Source: Planctomycetota bacterium
GTDB lineage: Bacteria > Planctomycetota > Phycisphaerae > Sedimentisphaerales > Anaerobacaceae
Assembly (NCBI GenBank): GCA_022563885.1
Contig: JADFMM010000011.1
Coordinates: forward strand, 1-50,364
DNA: 50,364 bases
Direction of reading: 5' to 3'
Made by a program: the position numbers and the translations under genes. Shown here piece after piece: positions 1-8,467 of the stretch. The first letter of the stretch is position 1, and every line of letters begins with the position of its first letter. The notes beneath the pieces were generated by a model. That model was not told where the DNA came from and made no database searches. It was given only the letters and a program-made list of their open reading frames with translations.

Positions 1-3000
1 ATCGTCTTCGCATGCAGTGCGTGGAATTGCAGGGATCCAGCGACAGGTTGCAGCAGTCGACCGACTTGATCCTCGATAACAAGAAACTGCGCGAACGAGC
101 CCAGACGTTCGAGTCTCTGCTTCAAGAATTGCAGCAGTCCCGAATCCATCTGGAACAGTCCCTCAAGGACAAGGGCAGTGAGCTGCACACGGTCAACCAA
201 CGCTTGGAGGCGGCCGTCGCGAAGTGTGAGCAGGCGGAGGCTGACATGCAAGGCCAAGTGTCCGGCCTCGAAGCGCACAACGACCAGTTGCAGGAGCAGA
301 TTGACGGTCTAGAGAAACACTGGAATCAGCTACGCCAGGAGTGTACGGATCTCGAGCAGGTCATCGAGTCCCAAGGGACAGAACTGAAAGACACCCAGGA
401 CGCTCTCGACCAGGCCGTCGCCCGGCATCAGCGGGTCGAGACGGATCTGAAGCATCAGATTTCCGCCCTCGAAACCCACAACCAAGACCTGCAGGGTCAT
501 CTCAACGGACTCGAACAGAACCGCGAACAACTCGAGCAGGAAAAGACGCAACTCGAGCAGCGCCTTAAGACGCAGGGCGGCGAACTACGGAGCGCCAACC
601 AGCGCCTGGCAGAGACCGCGGCTGAATCTGAAGAGACGAAGTCCGATTTGCAGAGCAAGATCTCCGGTCTCGAACATCAGCGCGGGGACCTCGAAGAACG
701 CCGAGAGTCTCTGAGTCGAGACCTCCGTCAATCCAGTCAGAAGGTGCAGCAGGTCCTGGCGGAACGCGATCAGATCGAGGCCGACATGCGCGAACAAGTG
801 GCCGGGCTCGAGCGGCACCGAGACCAGATGCAGCAGGAACGGGCTGAATTGCAGCAGCGTCTGGAGGGCCAGGGCATGGACCTCAGGGGCGTTCAGGACA
901 GCCTGGCCCAAACCCGCTCCGAACGGGAACGGGTGGAGGGCGATTTGCGAAATCATTGCGCCGTCCTGGAGTCCCAAGCCCGGCAGCTACAGGAACAGAT
1001 CGGCGGACTCGAGCAGCAGGGGAATGAATGGCAGCAGGCACACGCTGACCTGGAACGACGCTTGCAGAATCAGAGTGAGGAACTCCGGACGGTGCAGGAT
1101 CGACTGGCCCAAGCGACGACCGACCACAAGGAGAGGGAATCTGACCGACGCGATCAGATCGGCATTTGGGAGTCCCGTTCTCAGCAATGGGAGGAGGAGA
1201 CCAGCGAACTGACGCAACAGCTTGATCAGTTGCAGCAAGAACGGAATGTTTTGGAGGAACGCCTGACTCAAACGACATCGGACTACCAAGAGAGCCTAAC
1301 TGAGTCGAGAGATCAGGTCGCAGCGATGGAGTCCCATGTTCAGCAGTTGCAGGAACAGAGTCAAGGCCTCGAAGACCATCGAGATGAGTTGCAGCAGACC
1401 CGTAGGGATCTGGAACAGCGTCAGGAGCAGTTACAGGATGAGCTGCAGGAAGCCCGCGATCACTTGGACCAAACGCTTGCCGAGCGCGAACAGATGGAAG
1501 CGGAAATGCGCCACCAGATTTCCTGTCTGCAAACCCATGCCGAGCAACTGCAGGAGCAGGTCGGCGGACTCGAAGGACACCGGGATGAACTAGAGGGACA
1601 GCGAGGCGAACTCCAGACGGCACACGACCAACTCGTCGAAACGCTTGCGGGAAGGGAGCAGGGCGAAACCGAGCTACGAAATCATCTCTCCGGCCTGGAG
1701 TCTCATGTTCAGCAGTTGCAGGAACAGATCGGCGGACTAGAACAACACCGGGATGAACTCCAACAGACCCAGGCCGATCTGGAACAGCGACTCGAGCATC
1801 AGGTCGGGCAGTGGCAAGATGCCCGGGATCAGTTGAACCAGGCCATCGCGGCACGTGAACAGCTGGAAACGGAGCTGCGCCATCAAGTCTCCGGTCTGGA
1901 ATCCCATGTCCAGCACATTCAAGAAGAGATGGGTGGACTGGAACAGCACCGAAACCAACTGCAGCAAGAAAGAAACGAGTTGGAACAGCGCCTGAACGAC
2001 CACGGTCGCGAGCTGCAGGAGGCCCTGGATAGGGTGACGCAGGTTGCCTCTGAACGAGATCATCGAGAGTCCGAGCTCAATGATCAGGTCTCCGGTCTGG
2101 AATCCCACGCCCAGGAGCTGCAGGCGCAGTTGGGCGGCATCGAACAGCACCGTGACCAACTGCAGCAAGAAAGAAACGAATTGGAACAGCGCCTGAACGA
2201 CCACGGTCGCGAGCTGCAGGAGGCCCAGGATCGGGTGACGCAGGTTGCCTCTGAACGAGATCATAGAGAGTCCGAGCTTAATAATCAGGTCTCCGGTCTC
2301 GAATCCCACGTCCAGGAGCTGCAGGAGCAGATGGGCGGCATCGAACAGCACCGTGACCAACTGCAGCAAGAAAGAAACGAATTGGAACAACACGCCGCCG
2401 ACACAGGTCGCCAATTGCAGGAGGCCCAGGATAGGGTGGCACAGGTTGCTTGCGAACGGGAACAAGCAGAGACAGCGTTACAGAATCAGGTCTCCGGTTT
2501 GGAATCCCGCGTCCAAGAGCTGGAGACGCAGTTGGGCGGCGTCGAACAGCACCGAGACCAACTGCAGCAAGAACGCAACGAATTGGAACAGCGCCTGAAC
2601 GACCACGGTCGCGAGTTGCAGGAGGCCCAGGATAGGGTGACGCAGGTTTCTTCTGAACGAGATCATAGAGAGGCCGAGCTCAATAATCAGGTCTCCGGTC
2701 TGGAATCCCACGTCCAGCACTTACAGGAGCAGATGGGCGGCATCGAACAGCACCGAGGGCAACTGCAGCAGGAACGCGACGAGTTGCAACAACGTCACGA
2801 CCAACTGCTGGGCGACATCGAGAGCGCCCGCCGGAACTGGGAACACTCCGGCTCCGAGCGAGAACGACGAGAGTCTGAGCTCCAAGAACAAGTGTCCGGT
2901 CTGGAATCCCATGCTCAAGACCAGGTGGAACAGATGGGTCGACTTGAGCAACACCGAGACCAACTACAGGAGGGCATAGCGGATCTACAACGACAACTGG

Positions 3001-3137
3001 AGGGCGGCGAGGCCAACCAGGGGCACGCCGATCACGGGTCGGAATACCATGACCCTCACGAACACCACGACCATGGAGAGCACAGCGGGTATGGAGGGCA
3101 TGGAGGGCGCCAAGAGCAGGGAGAGCATGTGTTTTGA
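1..3137 (+). CDS. Giant repetitive coiled-coil protein with His-rich tail (5' partial)
   Basis: The reading frame is open to the left edge, so the true start may lie outside; the first in-window ATG is at 12. About 1,000 residues are almost pure Gln/Glu/Leu/Arg coiled coil. From base 258 a repeat beginning with a V-S-G-L-E-S-H-like phrase recurs at 258, 459, 660, 798, 957, 1158, 1317, 1518, 1686, 1887, 2088, 2289, 2490, 2691 and 2892. Ten of the fourteen steps are exactly 201 bp (67 residues). The last copies are nearly identical in DNA, which points to recent duplication. No membrane segment is visible. The final 38 residues switch to a Gly/His/Asp/Glu-rich tail with ten histidines, a plausible metal-binding segment. 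It ends 29 bp before gspF on the same strand and may belong to that operon. The protein family is not recognised; a structural rod or spacer role is inference. Confidence 0.85.
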   Translation, partial: RLRMQCVELQGSSDRLQQSTDLILDNKKLRERAQTFESLLQELQQSRIHLEQSLKDKGSELHTVNQRLEAAVAKCEQAEADMQGQVSGLEAHNDQLQEQIDGLEKHWNQLRQECTDLEQVIESQGTELKDTQDALDQAVARHQRVETDLKHQISALETHNQDLQGHLNGLEQNREQLEQEKTQLEQRLKTQGGELRSANQRLAETAAESEETKSDLQSKISGLEHQRGDLEERRESLSRDLRQSSQKVQQVLAERDQIEADMREQVAGLERHRDQMQQERAELQQRLEGQGMDLRGVQDSLAQTRSERERVEGDLRNHCAVLESQARQLQEQIGGLEQQGNEWQQAHADLERRLQNQSEELRTVQDRLAQATTDHKERESDRRDQIGIWESRSQQWEEETSELTQQLDQLQQERNVLEERLTQTTSDYQESLTESRDQVAAMESHVQQLQEQSQGLEDHRDELQQTRRDLEQRQEQLQDELQEARDHLDQTLAEREQMEAEMRHQISCLQTHAEQLQEQVGGLEGHRDELEGQRGELQTAHDQLVETLAGREQGETELRNHLSGLESHVQQLQEQIGGLEQHRDELQQTQADLEQRLEHQVGQWQDARDQLNQAIAAREQLETELRHQVSGLESHVQHIQEEMGGLEQHRNQLQQERNELEQRLNDHGRELQEALDRVTQVASERDHRESELNDQVSGLESHAQELQAQLGGIEQHRDQLQQERNELEQRLNDHGRELQEAQDRVTQVASERDHRESELNNQVSGLESHVQELQEQMGGIEQHRDQLQQERNELEQHAADTGRQLQEAQDRVAQVACEREQAETALQNQVSGLESRVQELETQLGGVEQHRDQLQQERNELEQRLNDHGRELQEAQDRVTQVSSERDHREAELNNQVSGLESHVQHLQEQMGGIEQHRGQLQQERDELQQRHDQLLGDIESARRNWEHSGSERERRESELQEQVSGLESHAQDQVEQMGRLEQHRDQLQEGIADLQRQLEGGEANQGHADHGSEYHDPHEHHDHGEHSGYGGHGGRQEQGEHVF
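258..3092 (+). repeat. 201-bp (67-aa) in-frame tandem repeat array, about 15 copies
   Basis: Unit starts at 258, 459, 660, 798, 957, 1158, 1317, 1518, 1686, 1887, 2088, 2289, 2490, 2691 and 2892. The seven copies from 1686 to 2892 are exactly 201 bp apart. Shorter units measure 138 bp (660 to 798), 159 bp (798 to 957 and 1158 to 1317) and 168 bp (1518 to 1686). All differences are multiples of three, so the frame is kept. The downstream copies share long runs of identical bases, while the upstream ones are diverged. Confidence 0.9.
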
Positions 3138-3166
3138 GCGATGACTGATTCGTCCCGGAAAATCCT

Positions 3167-4396
3167 ATGAACCTGGTCTACACCGCATATGACAAGACCG
3201 GAAAGGCCGTCAAGGGCACGATCGACTCCAGCGATGTGGCGACGGCCGGGCAGACGCTGCGCCAAAGGGGACTCCTCGTGGCGGAGATTAGCGCCGGGTC
3301 TACGCCGACGACCGGCGCGAAATCGTCCCGGCGTATGCCGCTGCGCTTTGGGGGCAATGACGCCGCCAAAAACATACCGATGTTTACCCGTCAGCTCTGT
3401 GTCTTCATATCCTGCGGGACGCAGATGTTGGAGGCCCTCCGTTCGCTCGAACGCCAGGCGAAACCGGGCCCGTGGCGCGACACCATTTCCGGAATCTGCG
3501 TGCGGGTCGAAGAGGGCGCCTCACTCTCCCAGGCCCTAGGGGCCTATCCACAACACTTCGACTCCGTCTACCGTAGCCTGGTTTCGGCCGGCGAATCGAG
3601 CGGATGCCTGGCCGAGATGCTGGACCGCGTCGCGACGCTCAAACAGAAGCAGAAGAAGGTACGGCGTTCGATTTCCGGGGCGTTGATCTACCCGATTCTC
3701 TTGATCACCCTCACCCTGGCCATGCTGGGACTGCTGTTGGCCTTCGTGGTGCCCAAGTTCACCCTGCTCTTTGAATCGATGGATGTCCCCTTGCCCGCCA
3801 GTACCAAGGCGCTGGTAGGCATAAGCAACGTCTTTCGGCAGTACTGGTGGGGCGGCTTTCTGCTGATCGGCGGTGGGGTCGTCGGCGCCCTGCGGTTTGT
3901 GGCCACGGAGAAGGGACGGTTGATGCGAGACGCCCTCCTGCTCAAGTTGCCCATTATCGGGAAGATCATAAAAAGTTTTGCCACGGCGCGTATCGTTCGC
4001 CTGCTCGGTGTTCTCATGGCGGCCCACGTGCCGATTCTCGAGGCCTTGAGCCTGGTGAAAGAGGGCGCAGGCAACTCCAAGTATTCAGACCTGATCGCCG
4101 CGGCGGAGAAAAACGTCTCCCAGGGTGAATCCATCAGCCTGGCATTTTCGGATGAAAGTTTGATTGACCCCTCCGTCTATGAAGTCATACACAGTGGTGA
4201 AGCAAGCGGACAGGTCGATCAGTTGTTGTTGAACGTGGCGGGTTTCCTCGAAGAGGACAACGATATCATCGTAAGCTCGCTGACCACGATCATTGAACCG
4301 ATCATGTTGATCATTATGGGCATCCTGGTCGGATGCGTCGCCGTCAGCATGTTTATGCCGCTCTTCGATCTAACGGCGATGACACAGGCAAGCTAG
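3167..4396 (+). CDS. gspF: Type II secretion / type IV pilus inner-membrane platform protein GspF/PilC
   Basis: GspF/PilC proteins form the inner-membrane platform that couples the assembly ATPase to pseudopilin polymerisation. The 409-residue length is standard. The N-terminal YTAYDKTGKAVKGTIDS region is the usual small cytoplasmic domain. Two copies of the T2SSF helical domain follow, the first with a GESSG-like signature (AGESSGCLAEMLDRVA) and the second with a matching SGEASGQVDQLLLNVA. Strong hydrophobic segments lie near residues 175-200, 225-245 and at the C terminus. The ATG at 3167 begins the conserved N-terminal phrase. It lies 29 bp after the coiled-coil gene and 2 bp before pilM, so it is probably co-transcribed with the genes that follow. 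Confidence 0.93.
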   Translation: MNLVYTAYDKTGKAVKGTIDSSDVATAGQTLRQRGLLVAEISAGSTPTTGAKSSRRMPLRFGGNDAAKNIPMFTRQLCVFISCGTQMLEALRSLERQAKPGPWRDTISGICVRVEEGASLSQALGAYPQHFDSVYRSLVSAGESSGCLAEMLDRVATLKQKQKKVRRSISGALIYPILLITLTLAMLGLLLAFVVPKFTLLFESMDVPLPASTKALVGISNVFRQYWWGGFLLIGGGVVGALRFVATEKGRLMRDALLLKLPIIGKIIKSFATARIVRLLGVLMAAHVPILEALSLVKEGAGNSKYSDLIAAAEKNVSQGESISLAFSDESLIDPSVYEVIHSGEASGQVDQLLLNVAGFLEEDNDIIVSSLTTIIEPIMLIIMGILVGCVAVSMFMPLFDLTAMTQAS

Positions 4397-4398
4397 TG

Positions 4399-5457
4399 AT
4401 GAGATTCCGGAGCAAAAAACGAACCGCCATCGGATTGGATGTCGGCAGTCGCATCATCAAAGCGGCCCAACTCTCGCGGGAACAGGGCCAATACCGGATT
4501 GAAGCGCTGACCCTCCTGCCCCGCACAGGAACGGGTGAAACAATCCGGCAGGAGGAAGTCCGGCACTTAAAGCGCACATTGCAGCGTCAGGGCTTCCAGG
4601 GTGCAAAGGTCGTGTTGGCGGTCCCCGACCCGGAACTCCTGCGGTGCAGCATTGAGCTTCCACCCGGTGTCACCGGTGCACCTGTGGCCCAGATGGCACG
4701 CATGGAGTTGTCACGCATGCATCGACTCGAGCCGGACGCCTTCGAAATGGTGTCCTGGGAAATGCCCTTGAAAGATCAGGGGACGTCGGTGAATCGGATG
4801 ATCGCCGTGGGCTGCACGCATGAGGTCGCAAATGCGCATTTGGACGAATTCGAAAGGGGTCGGATGGACGTGGTGGCATTGGACGTTCGCAGTGCGGCTG
4901 CCGCGCGCGCCTGCGCCGGGCTTACCGTACCGATGCCGGCGATTACGGCCCTTCTCGACTTAGGCTGGAGTTCGACGAAACTGCTGCTGGCCTGCGGCAA
5001 CACCGTTATCTACGAACGGGTATTGGAGAGCCCTTCCCTGCGGGCGCTGGCCGACATGTTGAGCAAGCGATTCAACCTCCTGGATAAGACCGCAATTCAA
5101 GTCATTGATGCGGTCGGGTTTTCTGCCACCCAACAGATTGACGATTTTGATCAAAAGTCCATTGAGGTCATACGGCAGATGCTCGTCCAGCACACCGGAA
5201 AGATGGTGGAAGAGTTGAAGGTCCCCTTTGCTTATGCCAGTCATCAACTCTCCGGTGATGGCATCAAACGGCTGCTGCTCATCGGCGGCGGAGCAACGAT
5301 CCCCGGTTTTGCCCGGCATTTGGAGTCGAATGTAGAGATTGAAGTCAAACAGGCGGCCCCCGGCGATGTCATGGAAAATTCACCCGATATACAGACCAAG
5401 GTGGACAATCCGGCCACAACCGTGGCGGTCGGCCTGGCGATGTTCTCTGGAGTGTAA
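4399..5457 (+). CDS. pilM: PilM-like actin-fold ATPase of the pilus/T2SS assembly complex
   Basis: PilM is a cytoplasmic FtsA/actin-fold protein that binds the N terminus of PilN and links the cytoplasmic ATPase to the PilN-PilO inner-membrane complex, as GspL does in type II secretion. The 352-residue product has the expected nucleotide-binding blocks: AIGLDVGSRIIKAAQL near residues 10-25, ALLDLGWSSTKLLLA in the middle, and LLLIGGGATIPGFARHLE near the C terminus. I chose the ATG at 4399, two bases after the gspF stop. An upstream in-frame start at 4333 would overlap gspF by 64 bp and adds residues outside the family. The gene is followed directly by pilN. Confidence 0.9.
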   Translation: MRFRSKKRTAIGLDVGSRIIKAAQLSREQGQYRIEALTLLPRTGTGETIRQEEVRHLKRTLQRQGFQGAKVVLAVPDPELLRCSIELPPGVTGAPVAQMARMELSRMHRLEPDAFEMVSWEMPLKDQGTSVNRMIAVGCTHEVANAHLDEFERGRMDVVALDVRSAAAARACAGLTVPMPAITALLDLGWSSTKLLLACGNTVIYERVLESPSLRALADMLSKRFNLLDKTAIQVIDAVGFSATQQIDDFDQKSIEVIRQMLVQHTGKMVEELKVPFAYASHQLSGDGIKRLLLIGGGATIPGFARHLESNVEIEVKQAAPGDVMENSPDIQTKVDNPATTVAVGLAMFSGV

Positions 5458-5460
5458 GTG

Positions 5461-6078
5461 ATGGTCGATGTCAATCTTGTCCCGGAACAGCGCTTGATGG
5501 CGAAGCGACGCAAGGCCAGAATCCGCATTTGGATTGGACTGGGTGGGGCCTATCTCGCCTTCCTCGGCATGGTCCTATTCTCTGTACATCTGATCTGGAA
5601 GGTCGACGACAGGGCACTGTTGCAGGATTTTGCCAACTCGTCCCGTCGCGTGGAGCAATACCACGCTTCGATTCTGCGGCTTCGCACGGAATTGGCCCGC
5701 ATCTCGGCCACGCTTCAGACCCACAGGATGATCAGCAGTCAACCGGACTGGAGCAAACTGCTGCTGCTGCTGGGAAACACCTTGGGCGACGATGTCGTCC
5801 TGACCTACTGCCGCCTGGTGACCTTGAACAGCGAAGGGACGGAGGTGTCCACCAAGAACCAGGCATCGCTGACCACCGACGCGGTGGCCGCCCTCTTTAA
5901 AGGGCAACGGTACGTATTGACGTTGGCCGGATTCGGCCGTCGGCAGAACGATGTCTCCCAATTCGCGGTTCGCTTGGAACAGAGTGGGCTCTTCGACGGC
6001 GTGAACATGACCAACCAGCGTCGAGAGCACTTCAGGGACGACAGCGCGATTGCCTTCCACGTTGAATGCCGCATTTGA
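5461..6078 (+). CDS. pilN: PilN-like fimbrial assembly inner-membrane protein
   Basis: The product is about 205 residues. It opens with MVDVNLVPEQ, equivalent to the INLLP motif by which PilN docks in PilM. A basic stretch (AKRRKARIR) and a single membrane helix near residues 22-45 follow, then a periplasmic region with a short coiled coil. This is the PilN bitopic layout. A GTG at 5458 would add one residue; the ATG at 5461 is preferred. It starts three bases after the pilM stop, which is consistent with translational coupling. Sequence similarity beyond the N terminus is weak, as is usual in this family, so the assignment rests on motif, topology and gene order. Confidence 0.82.
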   Translation: MVDVNLVPEQRLMAKRRKARIRIWIGLGGAYLAFLGMVLFSVHLIWKVDDRALLQDFANSSRRVEQYHASILRLRTELARISATLQTHRMISSQPDWSKLLLLLGNTLGDDVVLTYCRLVTLNSEGTEVSTKNQASLTTDAVAALFKGQRYVLTLAGFGRRQNDVSQFAVRLEQSGLFDGVNMTNQRREHFRDDSAIAFHVECRI

Positions 6079-6116
6079 ATGAACGAACTGAGACAAACAA
6101 GGGCAGCACTCCCGGC

Positions 6117-6674
6117 ATGAACAATCAGGATAACAAGAAAAAGAGTCTCTGGCACTTAGACCTGACGGGGCTCGCCGTCTGCGTGGGCGTTTCCTGTGTC
6201 GCCTACACCCTGAGTTTGGGACCCCTGCTGAAGCAAAAAGCGAGTCTAGTGACTCAGCGAGAAGAATCGGTCACCCAGACCCGCAACGCAACGGTCGTCA
6301 AGGCCACCTTAAGGACCCTCAAACATCGGGCCATCAAGATACGGGAAGAGCTGGAGAGCACCGACAGGACGCTCGAATCCGCGGACCGAATCAATCACCA
6401 CCTGGCCAGATTGACCGAGTTGCTCACCCACTGCGGCTTGCAGATAAACCACGTTCGGGCGGGCCAGATTCAGCGCGGGCCGAATTGCAATTTTATCCCC
6501 ATCGCAGTCGTGGGCAGTGGGAGCTACCTCGAGTGTCTATCGGCGCTGCATCAATTGCACCGCAACATGGGGGACGTCAGCGTTGTCGGTTTTGATCTCG
6601 AGGGAGTACCGGACAAGTCGGAAGCATTGGGCAACTTCATGTTGGACATGTTTTGGTACACGACTCCGGGTTAA
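6117..6674 (+). CDS. pilO: PilO-like inner-membrane assembly protein
   Basis: PilO pairs with PilN in the periplasm to align the assembly platform. The product of about 185 residues has a Lys-rich cytoplasmic start, one membrane helix (LTGLAVCVGVSCVAYTLSLG), a coiled-coil linker rich in Leu/Glu/Arg, and a C-terminal region compatible with the ferredoxin-like PilO fold. The frame is open from 6066, which overlaps the pilN stop. I prefer the ATG at 6117 because the residue run before it is unlike the family; the choice is not certain. Position between pilN and a GspC/PilP-like gene supports the call more than sequence does. Confidence 0.72.
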   Translation: MNNQDNKKKSLWHLDLTGLAVCVGVSCVAYTLSLGPLLKQKASLVTQREESVTQTRNATVVKATLRTLKHRAIKIREELESTDRTLESADRINHHLARLTELLTHCGLQINHVRAGQIQRGPNCNFIPIAVVGSGSYLECLSALHQLHRNMGDVSVVGFDLEGVPDKSEALGNFMLDMFWYTTPG

Positions 6675-6682
6675 TACTTAGA

Positions 6683-7234
6683 ATGACACTCACAAAACAA
6701 CAAAAGGTCTTCGTCGGCATCTTCGTCTGTGTCGTAGTCGGATTGGTATGTGATCGGACCCTGCTGTTGCCCGAAGGGGTAGGGGCCGAAACGGTGGCGG
6801 ATAATCGTCTCGAGAGACCACCCGTCTCAGCCATGACGGTGCCAAGCCTACCGACCACGCCGGTGGCCAGTGCCCAATTCAAAGAGCGTCTGGATGCCTT
6901 GCTTCCCGGGGATGACCCGGTCATGACTGCCGCCCGAGATGCCTTCACGCTCTCGGCGGCCTGGTCAGGGGGCCACAAACAGAGTGCTGAAGGGTCGGAG
7001 GTCAGCAAGTTCAGGAAGAAGCACCGCCTCAAGGCCTTGATCCTTCATGGACGGGGGCAGGCGGCCTTCGTGGATGATGAGTTCGTTCGCATCGGCCAGG
7101 TCCTGGACGGGTTTCGGCTCGTCGAAATTGACGAAAACTCCGCCACATTTGTGGCGAAGAGCGAGTTCGGCGGAGGTAGGGCCGTCCTCGAAATCAACCG
7201 CACGCGGCCCGATTCGGCGGCAGCGCTGGATTAG
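6683..7234 (+). CDS. GspC/PilP-like periplasmic adaptor protein
   Basis: The product is about 183 residues from the ATG at 6683. A single N-terminal membrane anchor (KVFVGIFVCVVVGLVC) is followed by a low-complexity Pro/Thr linker. The C-terminal block has HGRGQAAFVDDEFVRIGQ followed by a short beta-rich stretch. That order, an alanine-rich strand, a 'G-x-V' turn and then strands, matches the homology region of GspC, GspB and PilP, which links the inner-membrane complex to the secretin. An in-frame upstream start at 6653 overlaps pilO and is less likely. The exact subfamily cannot be fixed by eye. Confidence 0.65.
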   Translation: MTLTKQQKVFVGIFVCVVVGLVCDRTLLLPEGVGAETVADNRLERPPVSAMTVPSLPTTPVASAQFKERLDALLPGDDPVMTAARDAFTLSAAWSGGHKQSAEGSEVSKFRKKHRLKALILHGRGQAAFVDDEFVRIGQVLDGFRLVEIDENSATFVAKSEFGGGRAVLEINRTRPDSAAALD

Positions 7235-7371
7235 TGGACGGTGTGCTCAGGGAAGCAGCACTTTTTTAGAAAGGTGGTTAACCCGCCGCCCTGTCTTGAC
7301 GAGTTGTGACTATGACTAATTTTTGTGACTCTGCATTGTTGGCGTCTTTACAGTGACAAGGGAGAAAGAAC
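7235..7371 (+). other. Spacer before the major pseudopilin
   Basis: This 137-bp spacer is the first real break in the operon. A TTGAC at 7296-7300 could be a -35 element, but no convincing -10 is paired with it, so a separate gspG promoter is only a possibility. GGAGAAAG just before the ATG at 7372 is a good ribosome-binding site. Confidence 0.3.
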
Positions 7372-7854
7372 ATGAAACGAAACAAGCAGCATAAGCAGCG
7401 CAAAGGTTTCAGCCTGCTGGAAGTCGTGATCGTCGTGGCGATTCTCGCGATCCTGGCAGCCATCGGCATCCCCCGGATGAGTCGAGGGTCTCGAGGCGCT
7501 GGTGATTCTGCACTGCGGTCCAACCTGTCCCTCTTGCGGAATTCTATCGATCTATTCACCGCCGAGCACAATGGTGCGTTCCCCGGCGTCGCCACCTTTA
7601 CGGCCCAGGTCACCTCGTTTACGGATGAGTTCGGGGCGACCAGCGCCACCAAAACGGTAACGCACATATTCGGTCCCTACATGCGGAGAGTACCCATCCT
7701 CACGGTCGCCGCGAAAAAGGGAAAAAACGGTGTGAGTGTTGACGGTGCGGGCGACGACGACGGCTGGGTCTATGATCCGAATTCCGGCGCCATCACGCCC
7801 AACACAACGGCGACGGAACTGGACGATGCCGGCGTCAGGTACGATACCTACTAA
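7372..7854 (+). CDS. gspG: Major pseudopilin, GspG type (prepilin N-terminal methylation domain)
   Basis: This is the likely main pseudopilus subunit. A basic leader (KRNKQHKQRK) ends at Gly12, with prepilin peptidase cleavage before Phe13; Glu17 is the conserved +5 glutamate. The hydrophobic helix SLLEVVIVVAILAILAAIG follows. The globular part starts with a Ser/Arg-rich turn and LRSNLSLLRNSIDLF, the form common in planctomycete prepilins of about 160 residues. It ends with an Asp-rich stretch and a C-terminal Tyr. A strong GGAGAAAG ribosome-binding site lies 7 bp before the ATG. It is flanked by spacers on both sides, unlike the tightly packed minor pseudopilin genes. Confidence 0.9.
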   Translation: MKRNKQHKQRKGFSLLEVVIVVAILAILAAIGIPRMSRGSRGAGDSALRSNLSLLRNSIDLFTAEHNGAFPGVATFTAQVTSFTDEFGATSATKTVTHIFGPYMRRVPILTVAAKKGKNGVSVDGAGDDDGWVYDPNSGAITPNTTATELDDAGVRYDTY

Positions 7855-7920
7855 TCCCGAGTAGGTTCGTTGGTCCCCCTAAAGTAAAGGCGCCACCCAT
7901 CACAAAACAAAGTCTGGAGG

Positions 7921-7956
7921 GAGACGCTCAGTCCCGGTCAAGGGGTTGAGCGTCTC
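7921..7956 (+). promoter_or_regulatory. Perfect 10-bp stem-loop between gspG and gspH
   Basis: GAGACGCTCA (7921-7930) is perfectly complementary to TGAGCGTCTC (7947-7956), with a 16-base loop. There is no clean U-run after it, so it is not a textbook terminator. It could be an attenuator or an mRNA stabiliser that keeps the major pseudopilin message in excess over the minor ones. The gspH ribosome-binding site (AGGAGGGG) follows 15 bases downstream. Confidence 0.6.
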
Positions 7957-7984
7957 TGTCTCTTGCGACACAGGAGGGGCGGCG

Positions 7985-8467
7985 ATGACAACGGCGCTAG
8001 TGCGCAATCGGGTGAAGGCGGGGAAGGGTTTCAGCCTGTTGGAGCTTGTCCTAGTGCTCGGCATCCTGATGGCTCTGGCCGCCGTCGGCATCCCTCGCTA
8101 TGGCGCATCCGCAGCCCGTTATCGGGCGGATTTGGTCGCCCAGCGACTGGTCGCAGATCTTCGGCTGGCACGGGGCCATGCCAAGGCCACCAGTGCATCC
8201 CAGTCGGTCGAATTCGACGTCAGTCTCAACCAGTACACCTTGCCCAATCTGGATCCCCTCGATCCCCACCTGGCCAACTACACGGTCAAGCCCTCCGAAC
8301 AACCCTACCGCGCAGTCTTGACCGCCGCGGTATTTGGCAACGACGATGTCGTCATTTTTGACGGGTGGGGCGTTCCCGATAGCGGCGGTAGCGTCACCCT
8401 TCAGTGTGGGTCGGAACAGAGAACGGTTGTCTTAGACGGCCTCACGGGCGAGGCGAAAGTCCAATGA
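7985..8467 (+). CDS. gspH: Minor pseudopilin, GspH type
   Basis: The product is about 160 residues with leader MTTALVRNRVKAGKG. Cleavage is expected between Gly15 and Phe16, and Glu20 is at +5. The hydrophobic helix LLELVLVLGILMALAAVGIP is followed by RADLVAQRLVADLRLARGHA, the pattern of GspH/FimT pseudopilins, then a beta-rich C-terminal domain. The ATG at 7985 is chosen because it has AGGAGGGG directly upstream; the longer frame from 7946 runs back into the hairpin. Its stop overlaps the next start in an ATGA tetranucleotide (8464-8467). Confidence 0.88.
   Translation: MTTALVRNRVKAGKGFSLLELVLVLGILMALAAVGIPRYGASAARYRADLVAQRLVADLRLARGHAKATSASQSVEFDVSLNQYTLPNLDPLDPHLANYTVKPSEQPYRAVLTAAVFGNDDVVIFDGWGVPDSGGSVTLQCGSEQRTVVLDGLTGEAKVQ

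Noticed and set aside
883-1854. A 323-codon minus-strand frame with proline- and arginine-rich sequence
   Set aside because: It mirrors the coiled-coil repeat in another frame; its repeats arise from the 201-bp units.
258-3092. The 201-bp repeat array as a CRISPR or satellite
   Set aside because: The repeats are contiguous, in frame and coding, with no unique spacers of constant size.
7296-7330. A promoter before gspG
   Set aside because: A TTGAC is present but there is no acceptable -10 at a normal distance, so it is noted only in the spacer entry.
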